NCBI RefSeq assembly: GCF_003173775.1
Contig: NZ_CP029552.1
Location: 1,673,501-1,737,500 of the forward strand
DNA length: 64,000 bases
Direction: 5' to 3'
Source of the DNA: Methylobacterium sp. 17Sr1-1
GTDB taxonomy: Bacteria; Pseudomonadota; Alphaproteobacteria; Rhizobiales; Beijerinckiaceae
Shown here: piece by piece, positions 1 through 8,995 of the stretch
How positions within the stretch are numbered: the first letter of the stretch is position 1
Layout of the letters: each line of letters starts with the position of its first letter
Program-made: the position numbers and the translations under genes
The notes under the pieces: model-generated
What the model was told of the DNA's origin: nothing
Databases searched by the model: none
Seen by the model: only the letters and a program-made list of their open reading frames with translations

Positions 1-1
1 G

Positions 2-262
2 GCGGTCGCGGCGACGAAGTCGAAGGACGCGAAGGTCGTGATGGAGTGGATGAAGGCCAACCCGACCGACGATCCGCTGTTCGGCAAGGGGCTGGTCCGG
101 GCCGACGGCCGCACGATCCACGACATGTACCTGTTCGAGGTCAAGAAGCCGTCCGAATCGAAGGGCCCCTGGGACGTCTACAACAAGCTCGCCACGATCC
201 CCGGCGAGCAGGCCTTCAAGCCGATGAACCAGGGCGGCTGCCCGCTGGTGGGCAAGAGCTGA
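2..262 (+). CDS. ABC transporter substrate-binding protein, branched-chain amino acid type (C-terminal fragment)
   Basis: This is the last 86 codons of a gene that begins before the window. The fragment carries the block around DPLFGKG, ADGRTIHDMYLFEVK and a closing GGCPL, which resembles the C-terminus of periplasmic type 1 binding proteins of the branched-chain amino acid/amide ABC family (LivK/UrtA-like). Such proteins capture the solute in the periplasm and hand it to a membrane permease. No transporter partner follows; the next gene is on the other strand. The substrate cannot be told from the fragment. Confidence 0.75.
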   Translation, partial: AVAATKSKDAKVVMEWMKANPTDDPLFGKGLVRADGRTIHDMYLFEVKKPSESKGPWDVYNKLATIPGEQAFKPMNQGGCPLVGKS

Positions 263-292
263 GAGCCGGTCCGGTCGGTTCCGAACGCCTCC

Positions 293-332
293 GCGTCAGT
301 CAGGGGCCGCGCAGCGGAGCCGGGACTGACGC
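293..332. repeat. Diverged half-copy of the dispersed palindromic repeat
   Basis: GCGTCAGT at 293-300 is the exact reverse complement of ACTGACGC at 325-332. The core between them (GGGGCCGCGCAGCGGAGCC) matches the left half of the longer repeats near 15.4, 19.5 and 29.0 kb. It sits 30 bp after the stop codon of the binding-protein gene and could also work as its terminator. Confidence 0.5.
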
Positions 333-427
333 CGGGAGCCCCGAGACCGTCGAGCAGGTGCCGGGATCGGGCGCAGGCGGGACGCGCGAGGCCCGCTCGC
401 GCTCCGTGACGCTCCGGGACTGCACAT

Positions 428-1057
428 CTAGTGGGCGAGCTTGCCCAGCTCCCGGCCGAGTTCCAGGAGGATCATGTCCACGAGGCGGAGCAGGAAGGGC
501 TTGCGCGCCGTCGCGATCACCTCGCGCGCCGAGATGCACAGCTCGGCCGCCCGGTCGAGCGGATGCATGTCCGGGAGATGCATGTCCGGGAGATCCTGGG
601 CGACCGAAGGAGCCTGGCCGTCGAGCTTGCTGTTCGTGATGTCGACGATGATGCCGCGCGCCCGCATCGGGCGCCCCTGCGCATCGTGATAATAGCGGGC
701 GCGGACCAGGGCCCACTTCTCGACCCCCTCCTCCGGCTGCGTCCGATACTCGGCGACCAGGACGCCCGTTCCCTGCATCGCGCCCCGGATGGCGTCGTTC
801 ATCCAGTCGCGGTCGCCCGGATGATGTCCGGATACGAACATATCGAGGCTGAAGCCCGAATGGCTGGCCGATGCGGAGTCGATCCCATACAGACTTGCGA
901 CGATGTCGTCGCAATAGATCCGGTCGTTCGGTATATCCCAGTCCCAGCTGCCGACCGCTTGCGGGATATCGACGAAACGCGGCCGCAATGCCTCTTTGGT
1001 AAGCAATCTTCCCGATGCGCCCATGTGGCCCCCGTGCCGGCGAGAACGATCGATCAT
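428..1057 (-). CDS. PAS-domain protein
   Basis: A 209-residue protein with one PAS fold at about residues 30-145. It starts with VGSWDWDI, the opening of PAS_3-type sensor domains, and ends in the typical beta-strand ARGIIVDIT. No kinase, GGDEF, HTH or methyl-acceptor output domain follows; the tail is a leucine-rich helical segment (residues 165-209) of unknown role. It is probably a stand-alone sensor or adaptor. ATG at 1057 is chosen; an in-frame ATG twelve codons in (MGASG) is an alternative. A 15-bp tandem duplication (565-594) adds a second LPDMH to the protein. Ligand and partner are unknown. Confidence 0.7.
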   Translation of the reverse strand: MIDRSRRHGGHMGASGRLLTKEALRPRFVDIPQAVGSWDWDIPNDRIYCDDIVASLYGIDSASASHSGFSLDMFVSGHHPGDRDWMNDAIRGAMQGTGVLVAEYRTQPEEGVEKWALVRARYYHDAQGRPMRARGIIVDITNSKLDGQAPSVAQDLPDMHLPDMHPLDRAAELCISAREVIATARKPFLLRLVDMILLELGRELGKLAH

Positions 1058-1071
1058 TCAGGATTCCCCTG

Positions 1072-1101
1072 AATATACCGCCAATGGGTGGGTGTCTTCA
1101 A
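1072..1101 (-). promoter_or_regulatory. Possible promoter of the PAS-domain gene
   Basis: On the minus strand, TTGAAG (1096-1101) and TATATT (1072-1077) are separated by 18 bp in a locally AT-rich stretch just before the start codon. The leader would be very short if ATG 1057 is used, and more comfortable with the downstream ATG. Confidence 0.3.
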
Positions 1102-1585
1102 ATTTTTATCTGTGGCAAGAGACGCAAGCGCTGCCGATAATTCAAAATATATTGGAATTCTGGCGCGATTTGGCGCACGGTGAGTTAGGCGTGCTGATGC
1201 TGAGGACGATGCACAACTATCTGGTGTGCTAGCATTTGGCGTACAGCCATCGAAGCGTTGCGAATGCAACCATAGGATTTGTCAGTCGCAACATGCGTCT
1301 GATCAGGTTGCGTGCCGGCCAGATCATGACGGGATTTTACGCCCCAGACGATCGGCGTGCGCGCTGCCGGTGCAAGTCGATCGAAGCCGGCGAGGATTGT
1401 CGCGGTGAGGAGAGCAGGACCACCATGATCGTTCGATCAACTGTCCAGTGGTCCTGATCGTCTGCGAAAATCGGTCGTCTCCGGTCAACGAAAGTCGATG
1501 TCCTGGCTCTGGTCTCTGCGTCCGCCGCGAGCAACGGCGCAGATGCGGCAGGGCGCGCGGCGGCGCCCCGCCCGGCTCGCGCCCG
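1102..1585. other. Gene-poor interval
   Basis: I see no convincing gene here. Composition drops to AT-rich at 1080-1200 and returns to high GC. Short open frames exist on both strands but have no ribosome-binding site or recognisable sequence. Confidence 0.5.
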
Positions 1586-3007
1586 TCAGGCGGCGAGAGC
1601 GCGGCTCTCCGTCGCGGCCCTGGCGGAGGCCGGCGACGCGTAGACGCCGTCGCCGGCCCAGTGGCTCGCGGACACCAGCGCGACCTCGAGCGTCACCTCA
1701 CCCCGCGCCCCGGCCCACAGGGCGGCCGGCAGCACGGCGGAGCCATCCGTCCAGCGCCAGAGGTCGCCGGCCTGCCCCTGCACGAAGCTGAAGCCGGCCG
1801 CGAGGGCCGGGTCGTCGAGCGCGACGTCGCGGGAGAAGCCCAGCCCGTCGCGCACCGACAGTCCCCGCAGCGGCACGCCGAGGCGGCGCCGGTCGCCCGT
1901 CGTCGCGTCGAGCAGGTAGGGGGTGTAGGTGCGCGACATCAGGTGCAGGCTGCGCGTCCCGGCGGGGAGCGCGAAGCGGGCGACGTCCCCGCTCACGACC
2001 GGCCGGATTACCGCGCCGTCCGCCACGAGGTGCAGGTCGGGATCGCTGGTGATGGTCCAGCCGAGCGCGGCCGCCCGGGTGGCGAGCTGGGCGCGCACCG
2101 CTGCGACGAGCGCGCCGCCCTGCACCAGGGGGCGGCAGAAATCGGCGTGGCTGCGGGGTGCGAAGTCGGGGTGGAGCGTCACCGGGTCGCTGCCGTTCTC
2201 GAAGCCGGAGCGCACGCCGGTATCGAGGAAGCTCTCGGCGGGCAGCCCCTCGGCGAGGAGGACGTCGTGGCTGTCGAGCTCGACGTGCCAGTAGGTAACC
2301 TCGTCCACCGGCACCTGGGCGATGGTGGCGCCGTTCACCAGGTGCTTGATCGGGATCAGCACCTCCGCGACGACGCTCACGCAGACGGCATGGTCCGGCG
2401 AGAGCCAGACGTCCCGCTGCGGCAGGCCGTCGCCGAAGGCGCCGGCCAGGACCCGCACCGGCCAGACGGCGTGGGGGTCGCGGTGCCGGTCGCAGGCGAC
2501 CCGGCGGCGGCCGATCCAGCGCACGGGACGGTGCGCGCCGGCGGCGGTCACCACGAGGTCGCCCTCCGCCAGCGCCTCGACCGGGACGTCGCCCTCCGAG
2601 GTGCGAATCAGCGTGCCGGTGGCAAAGCACGGGGTGTTCGGCCCGACCGGCGCGGTCACGTTGGCGGTGGTGACCGGGGTCACCACGCCGAGGGCCGGCG
2701 CCGCAACGCCGGACACGCCGATCGTCACCGGCGTGGCCAATCCGCCGCCGGTTACGTTGAAGTAATAGACGTAGTCGTCGTTGTCGGCCGCGCTGTAGCC
2801 GAGATAGGTTCCCGTCGCCCCTACCGTCGTCACGCCGCCGACGTTGAGATTGACGCCAACCGTCGAGTTCGGCTGATCGATGCTTCCATTGATCGTGACG
2901 GGAGTCGCGCCGGAGAGAAGGTTCGTTCCAGTGAACCCCCCGAGTGCATAGATGCCGGTTGTCGCCTGACTGGCGTTGAAGACTGTGTTGTCGAAGGTGA
3001 CGGCCAC
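1586..3007 (-). CDS. Hint-domain protein with N-terminal beta-rich region
   Basis: A 473-residue protein starting at GTG 3007 behind a GGGGGA ribosome-binding site. Residues 1-120 are a Gly/Thr/Val-rich beta region without cysteine. A Hint (hedgehog/intein) domain of the PF13403 type begins at Cys127 (CFATGTLIRT), continues through VRWIGRR, and shows the family block YWHVELDSHDVLLAEGLPAE around residues 240-260. Cys127 is the expected nucleophile of a self-cleaving Hint fold; no extein-like second half with a terminal HN-Cys is seen. The C-terminal 150 residues (to 473) are another beta-rich region. Proteins of this layout are common in rhizobia and methylobacteria, often beside polysaccharide genes as here, but their function is unproven. 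A second Hint protein lies at 42.7 kb. Confidence 0.8.
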   Translation of the reverse strand: MAVTFDNTVFNASQATTGIYALGGFTGTNLLSGATPVTINGSIDQPNSTVGVNLNVGGVTTVGATGTYLGYSAADNDDYVYYFNVTGGGLATPVTIGVSGVAAPALGVVTPVTTANVTAPVGPNTPCFATGTLIRTSEGDVPVEALAEGDLVVTAAGAHRPVRWIGRRRVACDRHRDPHAVWPVRVLAGAFGDGLPQRDVWLSPDHAVCVSVVAEVLIPIKHLVNGATIAQVPVDEVTYWHVELDSHDVLLAEGLPAESFLDTGVRSGFENGSDPVTLHPDFAPRSHADFCRPLVQGGALVAAVRAQLATRAAALGWTITSDPDLHLVADGAVIRPVVSGDVARFALPAGTRSLHLMSRTYTPYLLDATTGDRRRLGVPLRGLSVRDGLGFSRDVALDDPALAAGFSFVQGQAGDLWRWTDGSAVLPAALWAGARGEVTLEVALVSASHWAGDGVYASPASARAATESRALAA

Positions 3008-3350
3008 AGCAATTCCCCCATATGGTTGGCCCGACCATCAACACAACCCCGAGTTGAGGTGTCAAGCCGGGGATATGCAGCTTGGCGTTGTGATCTTGAT
3101 AAAAAATCGCGTGTTGCGAGCATGCCACAATCCTCTCGGGCGAGCGGTGGATCGCCAGAGGGCGATGGACGCGGCAGGGACCGTTGGGGCCGAGAAAGTT
3201 AAATCTGGGGTTGCGAAAAAATTTGTATGCAACCAACATAAGCCAACCCACCGATCCGGGCCGGGCAGACGCCGTCGCTTGAGCGCACGTCGCCGGACCC
3301 TGGTTTCGTACGAATAGTCTTCTGTCGAAGAGTTCATACAAGGAACTCGC
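3008..3350. other. Divergent intergenic region
   Basis: This 343-bp space lies between the leftward Hint gene and the rightward glycan cluster and should hold both promoters. It contains AT-rich patches (3100-3120 and 3200-3240) in otherwise GC-rich DNA. I cannot assign exact promoter boxes. AAGGA seven bases before ATG 3351 is the ribosome-binding site of the first cluster gene. Confidence 0.45.
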
Positions 3351-4037
3351 ATGTCCGCATTCGGTACAGAGACGGCCATCATCAGTCTCGGCGTGTCGTG
3401 CCAGACGGCGTGGCAGATCGATCGTCACGTCGATCTCCTGTCCGATCTGCTCGGCGAGCCGCTGGTGAAGGCGACCGGGCCGTTCGACTGGCTGATCATG
3501 CCGCCGGCGAGTTTCGCCAGCTGGATGGGCGCGGGCGGGCTTTTCCCCGACCACCCCGGGGAGATCGTAGTCCACCCGAATTTCTATTGGCCCCGGCACA
3601 ACCTGCATTTCTGGCACGAATTCACCCGGGACGACGTGGTCGCCCTCGACGAGACGTTCGCGCAGACGAAGATGAAATTCACCTACCTGCTCGACAGGTT
3701 CTCGGGGCTGAAGACCTTTCGGCGCTGCCTGATCTTCGTCTCGAACACCCAGTCGAACCTCGACGAGGTGGTGCGCGTCTCGCCGACGATGAATTTCCAT
3801 TTCGGCCGCGAGGCGATGGCGGCGCTGACGCGGGCGGTGCAGGACACGATCGGACCGGCCGGCGAGGTCCATTTCGTCACCGACCGCGACGGGACGGGCG
3901 CCGATCCGGACCCCGCCTGCCGCGTCCACCGGCTCGATCACCACAACCCGCACGTGCTCGGCGACGACGCGGCCTGGGCGGCGGTCTTTCGCGCCGCCCT
4001 CCGCCCGCGGACGGCGTCTGACCGCGCGGCCGCCTGA
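3351..4037 (+). CDS. DUF1796 family putative papain-like cysteine peptidase
   Basis: A 228-residue protein whose start IISLGVSCQTAWQI and GPFDWL around residues 45-50 match the DUF1796 family, a predicted papain-like fold. Cys17 is the expected nucleophile; His residues in HHNPHVL near the end may complete the site. No signal peptide is seen, so it is probably cytoplasmic. It opens the run of glycan genes that extends to 15.3 kb; 65 bp separate it from the next gene. Family members often sit in glycosyltransferase clusters, but the reaction is not established, so a glycan-related role is inferred only from the neighbours. Confidence 0.75.
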   Translation: MSAFGTETAIISLGVSCQTAWQIDRHVDLLSDLLGEPLVKATGPFDWLIMPPASFASWMGAGGLFPDHPGEIVVHPNFYWPRHNLHFWHEFTRDDVVALDETFAQTKMKFTYLLDRFSGLKTFRRCLIFVSNTQSNLDEVVRVSPTMNFHFGREAMAALTRAVQDTIGPAGEVHFVTDRDGTGADPDPACRVHRLDHHNPHVLGDDAAWAAVFRAALRPRTASDRAAA

Positions 4038-4102
4038 CGAGCCCTCCCCCCTCTGGACGTCGGACGACTGCTCTCCTCCCGCTCGGAACGGATGCCCTCC
4101 CC

Positions 4103-5140
4103 ATGATCGAGAGACCGCTCACCATCGTCGTCACCGGGACCGTCGAGGACCGGCTCAACACCAATGCGGCGATCAGGACCTACGTGGCGCGAGGCTTGCG
4201 CGATCTCGGATCGCACGCTGTGGTTGTAAAAGAGTTTGGCTGCGAGGCGCTGGCGGGTTTGCGCGGGGCCGACCGCGTGACGGCCGATCTGGTGCTGGCG
4301 GTGGGCGGCGTCGCGGTCGATGCGAGCAACCTGCGCAGCCTACGCCGATTCGCCGACCGGGCCGGTGCGGTCCTCGCCTTCTGGCTCCACGACGATCCCT
4401 ACGAGTTCGACTACGCCTTCCGCCTGCGCGGCATCGCCGACATCGTGTTCAGCACCGACCGCTGGGCGGCGATGCATTACGGCGACGTGCCGGCGGCGCA
4501 CCTGCCCCTGGCGGCCTGCCCGCACACCCATCTGCGGCCGGTCGATCGCTCGGCCCCGCGCGACCTCGCGCTGTTCTTCTGCGGCTACGCCTACCAGAAC
4601 CGCATCGATTTCCTGCGCGAGGGCGCCCCCCTGCTGCGGCGCCACCGCACCGCCGTGTCCGGGGACCAGTGGCCGCAGGACCTGCCCTTCGCCCGCAACG
4701 AGCGCCTGTCGCCCTCGGCCTTCGCCGAGACGGCATCGCGCGCCCTCCTCACCCTCAATATCGGCCGCGATCTCAGCATCGCCAATGCGCGCTACAACCT
4801 GGCGCCCTCGACGCCCGGCCCGCGGACCTTCGAGGTCGCCTTGATGGGCTCGGCGCAGCTCTTCGTCGCCGAGAGCCTGGAGGTGCTCGACTACTTCGAG
4901 CGCGACCGCGAGATCATCCTGATCGACGGCGCGCGCGACCTCGAAGGCTGGCTCGAACGGGCCCGCGACGAGCCCGACGCCCTCCTAGCCGTGGCGGCGC
5001 GCGCGCAGGAGCGGGCCCTCAGCGAGCACACCTATGCGCGGCGGGCCGAGACGCTGCTGGGAGAGCTGCGCCTGCTCGGCCTGATGCCGCGCCGCGCCTC
5101 AGCCCCGGGGGCGGTGCCCCTCGCGATCGCGGCCGAATAG
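4103..5140 (+). CDS. CgeB-like glycosyltransferase
   Basis: A 345-residue protein resembling CgeB/DUF3880 glycosyltransferases of GT-B type. Supporting blocks are FWLHDDPYEFDYAF (about residues 93-106), LFFCGYAYQNRIDFL (about 155-169), and the C-terminal GPRTFEVALMGSAQLF with a following EREIILI, the usual sugar-nucleotide part of the fold. It probably transfers a sugar in the cytoplasm during glycan or protein-glycan assembly. The following gene starts with a second, diverged copy of the same domain (LWTTEDPYELEENR in the same place), so the two likely arose by duplication. Confidence 0.75.
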   Translation: MIERPLTIVVTGTVEDRLNTNAAIRTYVARGLRDLGSHAVVVKEFGCEALAGLRGADRVTADLVLAVGGVAVDASNLRSLRRFADRAGAVLAFWLHDDPYEFDYAFRLRGIADIVFSTDRWAAMHYGDVPAAHLPLAACPHTHLRPVDRSAPRDLALFFCGYAYQNRIDFLREGAPLLRRHRTAVSGDQWPQDLPFARNERLSPSAFAETASRALLTLNIGRDLSIANARYNLAPSTPGPRTFEVALMGSAQLFVAESLEVLDYFERDREIILIDGARDLEGWLERARDEPDALLAVAARAQERALSEHTYARRAETLLGELRLLGLMPRRASAPGAVPLAIAAE

Positions 5141-5250
5141 GCGGCGAGCCCGAAGCGACAAACCGAAGACGACGAACCGAAAACCGGCCGATCCGGCGCG
5201 GCAACGGGCGGGTGCAAGCCCCGTCCCGGCCGCCACACCATGGGCACGTC

Positions 5251-8200
5251 ATGAGCATGACATTCCGCGTTCTCGTGCTGGACACCGCGGCGCAGACGCA
5301 CAACTCCTACATCGCGCTGGCGATCGTCGACGCGTTGCAGCGACACCCGGCGGTCGAGTGGGTGGGCCAGGCCGATTACGGCAACGCCATCGACCTCTTC
5401 CGGCGCGGGGGCTGCGACACCCTCCTGGCGCTCGGCGGGTCCGGCGGCGACCTCGCGGTGCTCGGCCGCCTCTGCGCCATGGCGGCCCGCTCGGTGCTCT
5501 GGACCACGGAGGATCCCTACGAGCTCGAGGAGAACCGGCGCGTCGCCGCTCCCTTCGACCTCGTCTTCACCAACGATCTCGGCGTCCTGCCCGCCTACGG
5601 GGCGAACGCGCACCATCTCCCGCTCGCGGCGAGCCGGCTCTTCCACGACCTCGCCCCCATCCGCGACGACGACGCCTTCCTGTACGACGTCTGCTTCGTC
5701 GGCACCGCCTGGCCCAACCGGGTGCGGACGATCAACCGCATCATCGACGGGCTCGACCGGCCGCTGCGGATGAAGATCGGCCTGCCCACCAACCCGCACC
5801 TGCCGCCGGTCGTGCTCGGCGACGGATCGCTCGTCACCAACTGGCGGGTGCCGAATCCCGAGCTCGCCCGCATCGCCAACCGCAGCCGGATCACGCTGAG
5901 CCTGGAGCGCAAGTTCTCCTCCGCCCGGGCCGACCAGGCGAGCGGCACGACGCCGCCGCCGCGCCTGTTCGAGAACGCGCTCGCGGGAGCGTTCCAGATC
6001 GCGCTCGGCGGCCGGGCGGAGGCGACGCGCTACTTCACCGAGCGCGAGATCGCCTTCTGCGACAGCGAGGACGAGCTCCTGTCGGCGATCGCCCGGGCGC
6101 TCGACCACCCGCAGGAGCGCATCGCCATGGCGCAGGCCGCCCGCGAGCGGGCGCGGGCCGAGCACCTCTACGACCACCGCGTCGCCGCGATCCTCTCGGC
6201 GCTGACCGGCGTCGCCGCCCCGGCTCCCGCGCCCGCCGGCCGGGTGGAGGCCCGCAAGCGGCTTCTCCTCGTGACCCACAACGTGGCCGGGCATCTTCCC
6301 GGCGGCGGGGTCGAGGTCTACCAGCAGGAGCTCGCCGAGGGTGCGACGGCCTTCGACGTCTACACCCTGTATCCCCGGGTGGTCGACGGCGCCGCCGCCT
6401 ACACGCTGATCGCCCACCGCACCGGCGAGCAGCACCTCTACGGCGTTCCCCACGCCGCCGGCATGGAGACCCTGCACGACGCCGCGCACGAGCGGGTCTT
6501 CGAGCAGATCCTGGTTGAGAACGACATCGACCTCGTGCATTTCCAGCACCTGATCGGCATGCCGCTCTCGCTGCCGCTGATCGCGCGGGCCTGCGGCGTC
6601 CCCTCGCTCTACACGTTGCACGATTTCTACCTCGTCTGCAGCCACTTCAACCTGCTCGACTACCGCGGCGGCTACTGCAACATCGCCGGGCGCTCGCCGA
6701 CCGAGTGCGACATCTGCCTCTCGGCGAAGGGCATCCCGGCCGGCGCGCAGCAGCGCCGCCGCAACTTCGTCGCCCGGATGATCGAGGCCTTCGACGTCCT
6801 GGTCGCCAACTCGCCCTTCACGGCGAACTACCTGCGGGCGATCTACCCGGAGGTGCCGGCGGAGCGGATCAGGATCGTCGAGATGCTGACGCCCGCAAGC
6901 CACCGGAACCTCCGGGCTGCGGAGAGGGCCCCGGTCGGCACGGCCCTGCGGGTGGCGGTGCCGGGCAACTTCACCCGGCCGAAGGGGGCGGACACGATCC
7001 TGCGCGTCCTCACCGCCCTGCGCGACGAGCCGGTGGAGTTCCACATCCTCGGGGCGGTCCCCGATCCGGACCTCGACCGGCACCTGCGGGCGCTGGCCCT
7101 GCCGCGGGTGACCATCCGCGGCGGCTACGCGGTGCAGGACCTGCCGCGGCTGATGGCGGGGATGGACGTCTCGCTGCACCTGTCGACCTGGCCCGAGACC
7201 TACATGATCTCGCTCAACGAGGCCCGGGACGCCGGCGCGGTGCCGCTGGTCTCGGATCTCGGCGCACCGGCCGAGCGGGTGCGGGACGGCATCGACGGCT
7301 TCAAGGTCTCCCCCGACGATGCCGGGCACGTCTGCGACATCCTGCGCTCCTTGAGCCGCGACCGCGAGCGCCTGACGGCGATGCGCGACGCCGCCTCGTC
7401 CTGCCGCAGCGTGTCGCCCGCCGAGCACGTCGCCGCGCTCTCCGGCATCTATCGCGGGCTGATCGCCGAGAGTCCCGTCCGCCCGCCCGCGGCGCCGCTC
7501 CGCCCGGAGCGCGACTACATCCTGAGCCTGCGGGCCTGCGGCCTGCGCACCAACACCCCGTCCTGGGTCCAGGAGGGCAGCGGCTGGGACGCGCCGCCCC
7601 ACCGTCCCGCCCGGGAGGCGCAGGCCCACACCCTGTGGCGCACCTTCCCGGCGCGCTTTTCCCATCTCGCGCGCCTGGAGCCGGGGCACGACCCGGTCCG
7701 CCTCAGCATCGACGCCGTGCAGGGCGACCACCAGCCGGCGGAATGGCCGCGGGTCGTGCTGCGCCGCGCCCTCTCGCTGCGGGGCTGGGCCTTCGTCGAG
7801 GGGCGCGGGCGGCCGCTCGACGTGATCCTCCACCTCAAGGGCGAGGCCCGGGAGATCTACGCGGTGAGCCCGCCAGTGGCGCGCGGCGACGTCCGGGCCC
7901 ATCTCGCCGCGCCCGAGGCCGAGGCGAGCGGCTTCGCCTTCGACCTCGACCTCGACCTCCACGACCTGCACCCGGGCGCCTACGCGGTCCGCCTGCTGCA
8001 GATCTACGACGGCGTCGTCGCCGATCTCGGCCCCCTCGGGGAGATCGCGGTGACGCGCGGCGCGGCGCAGGCGGGCGCCCGAGACCCTGCCCGTGGTGAG
8101 GCGCCCGGAGCCGAGCCGGATCCCGACCCGACGCGCGGGGCCGGACAGGTCCGCACGGTCCGGGGCGACGGCGCGATCACCCGCGCCGATCCCGGCGGCG

Positions 8201-8931
8201 CCTCGGCGCCGGGCGGGTCGCTCGGCCTGGAGGGCTGGGCGGCGGACCGGGCCGGGCGGCGGGTGCTGCCGGACGTCGCCCTCGGCCTCCTGCGGCCGGG
8301 CGCGACCCCGGTCTGGATCCGGGCGGCGCGCTGCCGGGCGCCCGCCGCCCTCACCGCCGCCGACCCGCTCCTCGCCTTCGGGGGCTTCCGGGCGCAGATC
8401 TCCCCGGGCTTCGCGCCGCCCGGCCTGTACCGGGTCGTCGTCGCCCAGTCGGACCGCCGCGAGACCCTGCTGCACGAGACCGGACAGGCCGTGCTGATCC
8501 GCCCCGATCGCGTCGTGGGCCCTTGCGAGACGGCGCCCGTCGCCGAGGAGCCCGACCACGCGCCGCCGGAGCACCGGATCGCCCTCGACGAGGTCGAGAC
8601 CGGGCCGGGCGACGCACCGGAGGGCGACCGCCACCTCTACCTGCGCGGCTGGGCCTGGGTGCCGGCCTTGGGCGGCGCGGACCGGGTCGCGCTCGACCTC
8701 GTGGGGGCGCAGGGCGCGCTCCGCGCCGGGCTCTCCCGGATGCGCCGCGACGACGTCGCCGCGCATCTCGGCGTGGCCGAGGCGGCGTGGGCGGGCTTCG
8801 AGGCCCTGGTGCCCTGCGGGGCGCTGCCGCCCGGCCGCTACGCGGCACGGCTGCGCTACGGCGCCGGCCCGGACGCGGTCCTGCTGCCCCTCGACCTCGT
8901 CCTCGACCTCGCCCTGCCGCTCGCGGCCTGA
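5251..8931 (+). CDS. Fused CgeB-like and GT4 glycosyltransferase with three C-terminal beta modules
   Basis: A 1226-residue multidomain protein. Residues 1-325 are CgeB-like (TTEDPYELEENR, VCFVGTAWPNRVR, PPPRLFENALAGAFQ). Residues 335-740 are a GT4-type glycosyltransferase: Gly-rich loop LPGGGVEVYQQEL, TLHDFYLVC, NSPFTANYLR, and the donor-site region SLNEARDAGAVPLVSD. The rest holds three copies of a beta module starting with L-x-L-x-GWA at about residues 840, 990 and 1128, each closing in PGxYxxRLL-like strands; these may bind the growing glycan. ATG 5251 is chosen because homology starts there; the ATG two codons later is equally possible. The open frame continues far upstream but overlaps the previous gene. 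Two active sites in one chain suggest consecutive transfers. Confidence 0.8.
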   Translation: MSMTFRVLVLDTAAQTHNSYIALAIVDALQRHPAVEWVGQADYGNAIDLFRRGGCDTLLALGGSGGDLAVLGRLCAMAARSVLWTTEDPYELEENRRVAAPFDLVFTNDLGVLPAYGANAHHLPLAASRLFHDLAPIRDDDAFLYDVCFVGTAWPNRVRTINRIIDGLDRPLRMKIGLPTNPHLPPVVLGDGSLVTNWRVPNPELARIANRSRITLSLERKFSSARADQASGTTPPPRLFENALAGAFQIALGGRAEATRYFTEREIAFCDSEDELLSAIARALDHPQERIAMAQAARERARAEHLYDHRVAAILSALTGVAAPAPAPAGRVEARKRLLLVTHNVAGHLPGGGVEVYQQELAEGATAFDVYTLYPRVVDGAAAYTLIAHRTGEQHLYGVPHAAGMETLHDAAHERVFEQILVENDIDLVHFQHLIGMPLSLPLIARACGVPSLYTLHDFYLVCSHFNLLDYRGGYCNIAGRSPTECDICLSAKGIPAGAQQRRRNFVARMIEAFDVLVANSPFTANYLRAIYPEVPAERIRIVEMLTPASHRNLRAAERAPVGTALRVAVPGNFTRPKGADTILRVLTALRDEPVEFHILGAVPDPDLDRHLRALALPRVTIRGGYAVQDLPRLMAGMDVSLHLSTWPETYMISLNEARDAGAVPLVSDLGAPAERVRDGIDGFKVSPDDAGHVCDILRSLSRDRERLTAMRDAASSCRSVSPAEHVAALSGIYRGLIAESPVRPPAAPLRPERDYILSLRACGLRTNTPSWVQEGSGWDAPPHRPAREAQAHTLWRTFPARFSHLARLEPGHDPVRLSIDAVQGDHQPAEWPRVVLRRALSLRGWAFVEGRGRPLDVILHLKGEAREIYAVSPPVARGDVRAHLAAPEAEASGFAFDLDLDLHDLHPGAYAVRLLQIYDGVVADLGPLGEIAVTRGAAQAGARDPARGEAPGAEPDPDPTRGAGQVRTVRGDGAITRADPGGASAPGGSLGLEGWAADRAGRRVLPDVALGLLRPGATPVWIRAARCRAPAALTAADPLLAFGGFRAQISPGFAPPGLYRVVVAQSDRRETLLHETGQAVLIRPDRVVGPCETAPVAEEPDHAPPEHRIALDEVETGPGDAPEGDRHLYLRGWAWVPALGGADRVALDLVGAQGALRAGLSRMRRDDVAAHLGVAEAAWAGFEALVPCGALPPGRYAARLRYGAGPDAVLLPLDLVLDLALPLAA

Positions 8932-8995
8932 CGTCCCCCGAGGCCCCGCCTCGAACCCCGCCCCGCGCTGCCGGAGAGAAGACAGGAGCATCCGC

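Noticed and set aside
1448..3202. Rightward open frame of 584 codons opposite the Hint gene
   Set aside because: No recognisable sequence and no ribosome-binding site; the leftward Hint domain is clear.
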